Part shown: positions 9,526-16,474 of the stretch, in pieces | Layout of the letters: each line of letters begins with the position of its first letter | Position numbering within the stretch: position 1 is the first letter of the stretch | Source: JAXMAR01 sp046350295 | GTDB lineage: Bacteria; Planctomycetota; Planctomycetia; Gemmatales; Gemmataceae | Reading direction: 5' to 3' | Assembly (NCBI GenBank): GCA_046350295.1 | Contig: JAXMAR010000009.1 | Location: forward strand, 1 to 64,000 | DNA: 64,000 bases | The notes under the pieces: generated by a model | What the model was told of the DNA's origin: nothing | Database searches by the model: none | What the model saw: the letters and a program-made list of their open reading frames with translations, nothing else | Made by a program: the position numbers and the translations under genes

Positions 9526-10971
9526 TCAAGACCCGGCGCCCGCCGCCTGCTCGCGTTGCTTGCGATCGCGCTGTCCCAGGGCGTCAAAGGTCGCATATTT
9601 GTAAAGCTCGGACAGCGTCGGATAGTTGAAGCAGGTCTCGATGAACAGGTCCGCCCCCGCGTTCTGGATCAGCGCCATCAGCCCGATGTGCACCAGTTCG
9701 GTCGCCTGCTCGCCGATGACGTGGGCCCCCAGCAGCTTCATGTCACTGGTCCGGAACAGCAGCTTCAGGAAGCCCTCGGCGTCCCCCACGATCTGACCGC
9801 GAGCGTTGTTCTTGTAGTGGGCCCGGCCCGCGACGTAATCCGTCTTCGCGGCCTGAAGCGACTCCTCGGTTTCGCCCGCCGTGGAGCATTCGGGGATCGT
9901 GTAGATGCCGTAGGGCAGGATCGGAGCCAACGCCTCGATGCGGCGGCCGTCCAGGTACTGGAACTGGAAGGCGTGCGTCATGGCGATGCGCCCCTGCTCC
10001 ATGGCCGTGGACGCCAGGGCGGGATTGCCGATCACGTCCCCCGCCGCGTAGACGTGCGCCACGTTCGTCTGGAAGAACGGGTTCACCTTGACCCGGCCGC
10101 GCTCGTCGACGGCGACGCCGATGCGGTCCAGGTGGAGCGCGGCGACGTTGCCGGAGCGTCCCGAGGAGACCATGGCGCTATCGACCTGGAAGGCTCCCCC
10201 CGATTCGAGATGAACGTGGAGGTTTTCGCCGGAGGCGTCGAGGCTCTTGACACCGTCCCCCAAGTAGAGATGGATGCCGAGCTTCTGCATCTCCGTCTGC
10301 AGGGCGAGAGAGATTTCGCCGTCGAGGAAGGTCAGGAGACGATCCCGTTTCTCGACCAGATAGACCTGGATGCCGAGGATGGCGAACATGCAGGCGTATT
10401 CGCAGCCGACGACACCGCCGCCGAGCACGAGCAGGCTGTGCGGCATGCGCGGCAGGTTGAGGATGGTGTCGGAGTCGAAGATGCGCGGGTCGTGGAAGTC
10501 GAACTGGCGCGGGCGGAACGGCGCCGACCCCGTGGCGATCAGGAAATGCTCGCCGTGGACCTGAAAGGCGGGGCCGTCGGCGGGCTGCACGGCGAGGCTC
10601 TTGGCGTCGGCGAACGAGGCGGTCCCGTGATACACGTCGATGTTGTGGCGCCGCAGGTTTTCCTGGATGCGGCAGCGCTCGCGGTCGACGATGTAGCGTT
10701 CGCGCGTCATGAAATCGCGAACCGTAACGGCCCGCTTGAGGCCGCGCACGTCGAGCCCCTCGAGCTGGCGGTTGCGGAAGCCCGAGAGAAAGACCGCCGT
10801 CTCGCGCAGCGTCTTGGAGGGAAGCGTGCCGGTGTTGGCCGCCGCCCCGCCCAGCACCGGCTCCTTCTCGACGAGGGCGACCTTCTTGCCGAAGTAGGCG
10901 GCCCGCGCCGCTCCCTTTTCGCCGGCCGGGCCGGAGCCGATGACGATCAGGTCGTAGCTGGCGATGGACAT
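9526..10971 (-). CDS. sthA: Soluble Si-specific NAD(P)+ transhydrogenase
   Basis: FAD-dependent enzyme that moves hydride between NADPH and NAD+ in the cytoplasm. The 481-aa length fits the family. The FAD-binding motif is DLIVIGSGPAGEKGA at the N-terminus, and the second dinucleotide fold is LVLGGGVVGCEYACMF. At the site where related dihydrolipoamide dehydrogenases carry a redox cysteine pair, this protein has GGAAANTGTLPSKTLRE without cysteines, as expected for SthA. The C-terminal dimerisation domain (HVIGEQATELVHIG) is present. It is the first gene of a minus-strand group with two multiheme cytochromes. Confidence 0.9.
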   Translation of the reverse strand: MSIASYDLIVIGSGPAGEKGAARAAYFGKKVALVEKEPVLGGAAANTGTLPSKTLRETAVFLSGFRNRQLEGLDVRGLKRAVTVRDFMTRERYIVDRERCRIQENLRRHNIDVYHGTASFADAKSLAVQPADGPAFQVHGEHFLIATGSAPFRPRQFDFHDPRIFDSDTILNLPRMPHSLLVLGGGVVGCEYACMFAILGIQVYLVEKRDRLLTFLDGEISLALQTEMQKLGIHLYLGDGVKSLDASGENLHVHLESGGAFQVDSAMVSSGRSGNVAALHLDRIGVAVDERGRVKVNPFFQTNVAHVYAAGDVIGNPALASTAMEQGRIAMTHAFQFQYLDGRRIEALAPILPYGIYTIPECSTAGETEESLQAAKTDYVAGRAHYKNNARGQIVGDAEGFLKLLFRTSDMKLLGAHVIGEQATELVHIGLMALIQNAGADLFIETCFNYPTLSELYKYATFDALGQRDRKQREQAAGAGS

Positions 10972-11132
10972 GGCTCATTCCCAAAGAAGATCCGTGGCGT
11001 GATGCGCCGTCAAGCCTACCCGATGCCTGAACGCGGCCCAATAGAAAAACGGTTGGGCGCCGAAAAGCGTGCCCCCTTCTGGACAGCGCCGCCCCGGCTC
11101 AGGTATGATCCGGGGAACCTCCGGAGGCGTCC

Positions 11133-12383
11133 ATGATTCGCATTACGTGTCCCTGTGGCCAGGAATTGCAGGCAAGCGACGAGCACGCCGGCGGCCGGGT
11201 TCGCTGTCCGAAATGCCAGACGATCTTGAACCTGCCGGATAGCCGCGCCGAGGGATTCATGCCCTCCGCCCGCGTGGAAGGCATGCGTTCCGGCTCTGCT
11301 CCCGAACCGGCGCCCCCCGCTGAGTCGTGGGACGAGCGCCCGCGCCGCCGTGAAGAATACGGTAGCGACCGAAACGAGCGCGATCGCAACGACCGTGAGC
11401 GCTACGACCGCGATCGCTATGAGCAGGAGCCGCGCCGGCGCCGGGAAGAGGCGCCTGCGGAGGCGACCAGCGGTAAGGCGGTCTTCGCTTTCGTCTTGGG
11501 CATCGTCGCCCTTCTGGCCGCGGGCGTCCTCGGATTCGTGGCGCCGCTCTGGACGGCGGCGATTCCAGCGGTTCTGGGCCTGGGCAATCTGGTCCTGGCC
11601 ATCGGCGCCATCAGCCAGGTGAATCGCAGCCAGGGCCGCCTCGCGGGCTTCGGCCTGGCCCTCACCGGCCTCATCCTCGGCGTCGTCGCCATACCCGTGT
11701 TCCTTCCGGGCTTTCTCATCCAGCTCGGCGTCCAGCGCGTGCGCGAGGCGGCGGCGCGCACGCAGGAATCGAACAACCTCAAGATGATCGGCCTGGGCCT
11801 GCACGCCCATCACGATGTCTACCGGGCGTTGCCCCTGCCCGGTAACCCCGATCCGGCGACCGGCAAACCGCTCCTCAGCTGGCGCGTCCACATCCTGCCC
11901 TATATCGAGCACGCCGATCTCTATCGCCAGTTCAACCTCAAGGAGCCCTGGGACAGCCCCCAGAACCTGCCCCTCGCCGCCAAGATGCCCGACATCTACC
12001 GACCGATCGGCAAGCCCGCCCCCGCGAACCACACTACCTACCAACTCTTCGTGGGTCCGAGCACCCCGTTTCCGGTCTGGCCTCCCAAGGGACCGATGCC
12101 CGGCCTGCGTGGGCCGACACTCATGTCTTTCATGGACGGCACCTCGAACACCTTCCTGGTCGCCGAGTCTAGCAACCCGGTGCTCTGGACCAAGCCGGAG
12201 GACATCGACTACGATCCCGCCCGGCCCCCCGCTCTGGGCTGGTCTATCCCCGATCGCTTCCACGTCCTCCTCGCCGACGGCTCGACGCGCACCGTGCGCC
12301 GCGACCTGCGCCCCGACGTCCTCCGCCTTTTGATCGATCCCAGGGACGGCAACGTCATTCCCTGGGGCGAAGTGGACCGCTAG
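11133..12383 (+). CDS. DUF1559-type protein with N-terminal zinc ribbon and membrane segments
   Basis: Protein of 416 aa in three parts. Residues 1-35 form an MJ0042-type zinc ribbon (CPCGQ then CPKCQ). A charged Arg/Glu/Asp-rich linker follows. Two hydrophobic segments around residues 110-190 (VFAFVLGIVALLAAGVLGF and a second) resemble DUF4190-type membrane regions. The C-terminal half is a DUF1559/SBP_bac_10-like domain (NNLKMIGLGLHAHHDVY and LLADGSTRTVRRDL). DUF1559 proteins are highly expanded in planctomycetes, but their role is not established. GGAGG stands just upstream of the ATG. Confidence 0.8.
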   Translation: MIRITCPCGQELQASDEHAGGRVRCPKCQTILNLPDSRAEGFMPSARVEGMRSGSAPEPAPPAESWDERPRRREEYGSDRNERDRNDRERYDRDRYEQEPRRRREEAPAEATSGKAVFAFVLGIVALLAAGVLGFVAPLWTAAIPAVLGLGNLVLAIGAISQVNRSQGRLAGFGLALTGLILGVVAIPVFLPGFLIQLGVQRVREAAARTQESNNLKMIGLGLHAHHDVYRALPLPGNPDPATGKPLLSWRVHILPYIEHADLYRQFNLKEPWDSPQNLPLAAKMPDIYRPIGKPAPANHTTYQLFVGPSTPFPVWPPKGPMPGLRGPTLMSFMDGTSNTFLVAESSNPVLWTKPEDIDYDPARPPALGWSIPDRFHVLLADGSTRTVRRDLRPDVLRLLIDPRDGNVIPWGEVDR

Positions 12384-12452
12384 TCATGGTGTAGAGCGGG
12401 CGAGCGGCCGAACCTTCATGCGGCTGCGGCGCTCCTGTAGAATAGGCCAAAC

Positions 12453-12526
12453 GCCCCCGTAGCTCAGCTGGACAGAGCAGCGGATTTCTAATCCGCCGGT
12501 CGCAGGTTCGAATCCTGCCGGGGGTA
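12453..12526 (+). tRNA. tRNA-Arg (anticodon UCU)
   Basis: A complete 74-nt cloverleaf can be folded. The acceptor arms are 12453-12459 and 12519-12525, with a discriminator A at 12526. The anticodon stem GCGGA/TCCGC encloses loop TTTCTAA with anticodon TCT at 12487-12489. The T arm is GCAGG-TTCGAAT-CCTGC. The 3' CCA is not encoded. A TAGAAT hexamer at 12438-12443 could be the -10 element. Confidence 0.95.
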
Positions 12527-12572
12527 TTCAAAAGCCTCCATCCGGTAGCGCCGAAGCGGGAGAGCGACGGCG

Positions 12573-14174
12573 TCAAACGCGCACTCCTTGCCAGCGCCCC
12601 TGCACGAAGCGGCCCAGGAAGAAGATGCCGCGCGCCAGCAGATCGGCGAACATCGCGAGCCAGGCGCCGATGAGGCCCAGGTTCAAGCCAGGGACGTGGC
12701 CGAGCGGGCCCAGGTCGATGCCGGGCAGGGCGAGGTAGTAGGTCAAGGGGATGCGGATCAGGAAGAAACCGATCCAGGTGAAGAGGACGGGCACGCGCGT
12801 GTCACCGGCGCCGCGCAGGGAAGACGTGAAGATGATGGTGCATGCCAGCGCCGGCATGGCGAACGCGACCAGACGCAGGAGCGGAATCCCGGCGTCGATG
12901 ATCGGCGCCTGCGCCTCCGCCGGGCAGAATAACCGGAACATCGCTGGCGCCAGCACATAGAACGTCATTCCCATGAACGACATCACGCCGGCGCCGAGCC
13001 CGAAAGCCATCCACGCGCCCTTACTCGCCTGATCGGGCCGGCCGGCGCCGAGGTTCTGGCCGACCAGCGTCATCGCCGCGGTGCCGAAAGCGGCGCCGGA
13101 GAGGTAGCCGAGCCCCTCCCACATGATCGCGATGCCATGGGCGCTCGAGGCCACGTTGCCGAGTTGATTCACCAGCGCCAAAAACCAGAACTGCCCGGCC
13201 ACGACCGAGAGACTGTCGAGCCCTGCAGGCACGCTGATGCGCAGCAGGCGGCGGAGAAGATCGAAGCGCGGCTTCATCAACCGCCAGGAGAGCTTCAGCC
13301 CGTGTCGCCCCCGGGCGAGCAGGAAGAGGACCACGCTGCCCCCCAGCGTGTGCGCGAGGGCGGTGCCGAGGGCGATGCCGACGAAGCCCAGTCGCGGCGC
13401 CGGGCCAAGGCCCCAGCAGAACGTCCACGCCAGCGGTACGTTCACCGCCGCGACGCCGATCATCACCCACAGGCCGGTCCGCGTGTCGCCGGCGCCGACC
13501 AGACAGGCGATCCCCGCCAGCTCCACCATCTGAAACACGACCAGCACGAACAACGGCCGCAAGTACGCCAGGGCGAAGGCGGCCGCGTCGCCGCGGAGTT
13601 GCATCAGGTGGACGAGCCATTCCAGCCCGCCGCACAAGCCGAGAAGGCTGGCCGCCCCGCCGAGGAACAGGGCGAGCAGTATCGATTGATGCGTGACCAG
13701 CGTTGCCATTTCCGGCTGTCCGGCGCCGATGAAGCGGGCGACCAGGGCGGTGCTGCCGACGGTCACGAGGACGGTGTAGCAGGAGATGAACCAGGCGAGG
13801 TAATGGGCCGTCGTCTGCGCCGCCTGGTACGCCGCTTGCCTTGCTTCGATCGCCTCGACCGCGCGCCAGTGCCACTCGGCAGTCAAAAGGCCAGGCAGGA
13901 CACCCGCGGCATTTCCCGGTGTCCAGGATCCGCTCAAGAGGAGAACGCGGCCAAGCGTCTCGACCTGCTCCTCGCGCGGGACCGCCTGCAAGTGTCCGGC
14001 GAGATAGCGGTCCGACATGTTGACGACGAACACCAGCCCTTGCTGAGCCAGAACGGGCAAGGCCAGCCAGAGGACCAGGCCCCAGCGCGGGGCCGGGAGA
14101 GCCCGCGCCCCGGCTACCTCCGGCCCGGTAGGCGGGCCCTCTTCGTCCTCCCGAGTAGTGGCCGTCTCCTGCAT
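12573..14174 (-). CDS. MATE family multidrug/cation antiporter
   Basis: Twelve-helix efflux transporter of the inner membrane. From the preferred ATG at 14174 it is 533 aa; the frame is open to 14291 but the extra residues are Arg-rich and unlike the family. Typical MATE segments are visible, including WGLVLWLALPVLAQQGLVFV in helix 1 and the internal repeat half starting near FDLLRRLLRISVPAGLD. An insertion of about 60 residues lies between helices 1 and 2. The substrate cannot be inferred. The gene is separate from its neighbours on both sides. Confidence 0.85.
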   Translation of the reverse strand: MQETATTREDEEGPPTGPEVAGARALPAPRWGLVLWLALPVLAQQGLVFVVNMSDRYLAGHLQAVPREEQVETLGRVLLLSGSWTPGNAAGVLPGLLTAEWHWRAVEAIEARQAAYQAAQTTAHYLAWFISCYTVLVTVGSTALVARFIGAGQPEMATLVTHQSILLALFLGGAASLLGLCGGLEWLVHLMQLRGDAAAFALAYLRPLFVLVVFQMVELAGIACLVGAGDTRTGLWVMIGVAAVNVPLAWTFCWGLGPAPRLGFVGIALGTALAHTLGGSVVLFLLARGRHGLKLSWRLMKPRFDLLRRLLRISVPAGLDSLSVVAGQFWFLALVNQLGNVASSAHGIAIMWEGLGYLSGAAFGTAAMTLVGQNLGAGRPDQASKGAWMAFGLGAGVMSFMGMTFYVLAPAMFRLFCPAEAQAPIIDAGIPLLRLVAFAMPALACTIIFTSSLRGAGDTRVPVLFTWIGFFLIRIPLTYYLALPGIDLGPLGHVPGLNLGLIGAWLAMFADLLARGIFFLGRFVQGRWQGVRV

Positions 14175-14322
14175 GTCAGCAGTATATGCCCGCCTTCCTG
14201 TTTCGCGCTTGCGCATGTCTCTTCGGCGGCCGGCGACAACGTCCGAAGCCCGACGAAAAGACCCGGTCTCCCGACCGGGTCGACGTCTCATTCCCTGAAA
14301 GTAGTGGTTGCGATTGGCGCCG

Positions 14323-14535
14323 TCAAAAGCAGCCGCCTCGCAGGCAACAGCGCTTGAAACGTTTGCCGGAGCCGCAGGGGCACAAGTCGTTGCGGCCGAG
14401 TTTCTCGAGCAGTTCCTTGTTCCCGTGAACGATCCGGCGCCCGCGCTTCACGTTCGTCTCGGAGGGGAAACCCTTTCGCCGCTTGCTCATCGTCTCGAAA
14501 AAAAACGGCAAGTCGTCGATCTTGAAGGTATTCAT
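14323..14535 (-). CDS. Small SEC-C motif protein
   Basis: A 70-aa basic protein ending in GRNDLCPCGSGKRFKRCC, the SEC-C zinc-binding motif also found at the SecA C-terminus. The three cysteines and the following CLRGGCF tail could bind one zinc ion. AGGAAAGG lies upstream of the ATG. Stand-alone SEC-C proteins are widespread; their partners are mostly unknown. The next gene upstream on the same strand (DUF4058) ends 45 bp away. Confidence 0.75.
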   Translation of the reverse strand: MNTFKIDDLPFFFETMSKRRKGFPSETNVKRGRRIVHGNKELLEKLGRNDLCPCGSGKRFKRCCLRGGCF

Positions 14536-14580
14536 GGGCCACCGCCTTTCCTGAAAGTGTCCCGAAGGGACACCGCCAAT

Positions 14581-15372
14581 TCAAGAAGGGTTCGCAGCCT
14601 TCGGAAGCTGTTTTGCCCACTCGGCGTCGGCTACGTCCAGGGGCGGGAGGAGCGGCGCGGCGTAGTTCAGGTCGTCATACCGGCCGTTGCGATAGCACTT
14701 CTCGATCAACGGCTGCAGTTCCAGCAGGACATCGGCCAGATCGGGGCGCAGGGGGATTTTGACGGTTGGCAACGGCTCGCGCAGCGGCGCGCGATATACC
14801 TCGATCTCGCTCGACCGCCAACCCCGGCGGACCGCCACCTGATAGTGCGTCCGATAGGCCGCCGGCAGCCGCCAGAAGGCGACGGGATGATGGCCTTCGC
14901 GCAGCAGGTCGATCTCCACCAGGCTGACACGGGCCTGACGCAGTTCCTTCCGCTTCTGCACGTACTTGTCGTGCGCCTCGCCCGGCAGCTTGTTGGAGAG
15001 GCTCAAGACTTCGATGACCGTGATGACTCGGTTCCCGGTCCCCACGTCGATGATCTCGAGGAACGTTTCGGTCTGATCTTCATCGGCCGCATGGACGACG
15101 AGCGGCTCCGCGACCGCGACGCCGGACTCGACAGCCACCGCTTGGCCTCCGCCATTCGCGTGCGGTCGCTCGATGACGCGGACATCAGGAAACATGCTCC
15201 GCTCGGGAGTGTCGCCATCACGTTCGAGGACGACCCGTTCCTCCACACGGCAGCGAAGCCCGCCCGGGAGCTGTTCCTGAATGCGGTCGCGCGAGTAGAT
15301 GATCAGGCTGGCGTGTACGTCGCGCCAGTGCTGTTCGAGATAAGGGTCCATGCCGGGGAACGGGCTTTTCAT
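14581..15372 (-). CDS. DUF4058 domain protein
   Basis: A 263-aa protein starting at ATG 15372, with AAGGAG 7 nt upstream. The N-terminus MKSPFPGMDPYLE is the signature of DUF4058, a family that is expanded in planctomycetes and cyanobacteria and has no established function. The rest follows the family pattern (VITVIEVLSLSNKLPG, then a YRTHYQVAVRRG segment). The frame is open upstream to 15735, but that region contains the two hairpin repeats and is probably not translated. Confidence 0.8.
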   Translation of the reverse strand: MKSPFPGMDPYLEQHWRDVHASLIIYSRDRIQEQLPGGLRCRVEERVVLERDGDTPERSMFPDVRVIERPHANGGGQAVAVESGVAVAEPLVVHAADEDQTETFLEIIDVGTGNRVITVIEVLSLSNKLPGEAHDKYVQKRKELRQARVSLVEIDLLREGHHPVAFWRLPAAYRTHYQVAVRRGWRSSEIEVYRAPLREPLPTVKIPLRPDLADVLLELQPLIEKCYRNGRYDDLNYAAPLLPPLDVADAEWAKQLPKAANPS

Positions 15373-15487
15373 CGCGTGTCTCCTTGGCCGAAGCGGCTTT
15401 ATTCTACCGTTCACGCCCTTGGCTTGTCGATGTACACGTCTTCTTCTTGCACTGCATCCAGGACGTACTACAATCCTGCTATCCAAA

Positions 15488-15514
15488 CCTTTCGGGCCTG
15501 AGCCACCCGAAAGG
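15488..15514. repeat. Hairpin element, copy 1
   Basis: Perfect inverted repeat CCTTTCGGG / CCCGAAAGG with 9-nt loop CCTGAGCCA. A related hairpin with the same loop core TGAGCCA occurs about 200 bp further on. Both lie in the 361-bp gap between the divergent DUF4058 and zinc-ribbon genes; I see nothing else recognisable in that gap. Confidence 0.7.
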
Positions 15515-15685
15515 AGTAACGCGTTCATCTCAATGCTGCCGCTCTTCGGTCCTTCCCTTCGCGCGCGTGCCACGCCGCTTGCGTTTCGTGCGTCGAGCGT
15601 TTCATGCCCTTCCACTATCAGCGTTCCCTCCATGGCCCTTGGGACCGTGGTTTTTCCAGGTAAGTCCCCGCGCGGGACGTACAAA

Positions 15686-15714
15686 CCTCTCGGGACATGA
15701 GCCACCCCGAAGAG
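15686..15714. repeat. Hairpin element, copy 2
   Basis: CCTCTCGGG with a partly complementary CCCCGAAGAG around a loop containing ATGAGCCA; the stem has a bulged A. Sequence on both sides (CAAACC before, GAG after) matches copy 1. The repeat lies shortly before the ATG of the zinc-ribbon gene at 15734. Confidence 0.6.
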
Positions 15715-15733
15715 ATTCCTTTCGGCTCGCCGC

Positions 15734-15961
15734 ATGTTTCGTTGTCAACGGTGTCACTGCGTTGTCCCGCCCGGCACGCCTTGTCAGCGCATCGTCCTGA
15801 GACGGCGCTCGAAGGCGTACCCGCAGCGGGCACGCGCCAACGTCGTCGTCGTCCAGGGCAAGAACGGAAAGCCCAAGAAGGAGTACCGGGATGACCCCGG
15901 AGGCCGCGGACAGGAGATCGTCGAGGAAGCGGCGGTCTGTGCCGCTTGCGCCGCGTCCTGA
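15734..15961 (+). CDS. Small zinc-ribbon protein
   Basis: A 75-aa protein with two CxxC pairs at its ends: MFRCQRCHCVVPPGTP at the N-terminus and VCAACAAS at the C-terminus. Between them is a basic stretch and a DDPGGRGQEIVEEA segment. The paired CxxC motifs suggest a single structural zinc site. From memory, proteins of this shape recur in Gemmata-type genomes, but their function is unknown. No clear ribosome binding site is seen; a hairpin repeat lies about 20 bp upstream. Confidence 0.65.
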   Translation: MFRCQRCHCVVPPGTPCQRIVLRRRSKAYPQRARANVVVVQGKNGKPKKEYRDDPGGRGQEIVEEAAVCAACAAS

Positions 15962-16092
15962 AAGGGACGGTTTCCTGTTGCGTTGAGTCCCGCGCCGCCG
16001 GACGACGGTGGCGCGGCCCTTCATGCCCCGCCGCCAATGGTCATCCCGCCCGCAATCTGTTATCCTGCCTCCAAACACCAGGAGGCGCCGGA

Positions 16093-16407
16093 ATGAAGCT
16101 CTCGCATGACGTTTACTTCACGTTGAACGACAATTCCCCCGCGGCGCGTCAGAAGCTGATCGACGCCTGCGCCAAATATCTCTCGGGCCATCCGGGGACG
16201 GTCTTCTTCGCCGTCGGCGCTCTCGCCGGGGATCTCAAGCGCGACGTGAACGACCGCGATTTCGACGTCGCGCTGCATATCGTCTTCGATAGTGTCGCGT
16301 CCCATGACGTTTATCAGACGGCGCCGCGGCACAACGCCTTCATCGACGAGTGCAAGACGAACTGGAAAAAGGTGCGCGTTTTCGATTCGCTGGTGGAAAC
16401 GCGTTGA
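16093..16407 (+). CDS. Dabb (stress-responsive alpha/beta barrel) family protein
   Basis: A 104-aa protein matching the Dabb ferredoxin-like barrel: SHDVYFTLNDNSPAARQKL at the start, then an FFAVG segment, RDFDVALHIVFDS, and a C-terminal HNAFIDECKTNWKKVRVFDS. Members form small dimeric barrels and some bind heme or other small molecules; the ligand here is unknown. ATG 16093 is preceded by AGGAGG. The frame is open to 15946, but the upstream part runs over the end of the preceding gene. Confidence 0.8.
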   Translation: MKLSHDVYFTLNDNSPAARQKLIDACAKYLSGHPGTVFFAVGALAGDLKRDVNDRDFDVALHIVFDSVASHDVYQTAPRHNAFIDECKTNWKKVRVFDSLVETR

Positions 16408-16409
16408 AC

Positions 16410-16463
16410 GTGGGGCAGGCCGCCCGGCCTGCCTGGCTCGGCAGGCCAGGCGGCCTGCCCCAC
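16410..16463. repeat. Long perfect-type hairpin (24-bp arms)
   Basis: Arms 16410-16433 and 16440-16463 start GTGGGGCAGGCCGCC and pair with a single mismatch around a 6-nt loop TGGCTC. The hairpin fills the gap between the Dabb gene and the next ATG. There is no T-tract, so it is not a classic terminator on either strand; it may be a dispersed palindromic repeat. Confidence 0.85.
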
Positions 16464-16474
16464 GGGGAAGAGCG

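Noticed and set aside
9517..11136. A 539-codon plus-strand frame opposite sthA
   Set aside because: sthA has complete FAD and NAD(P) motifs on the minus strand; the opposite frame resembles no protein.
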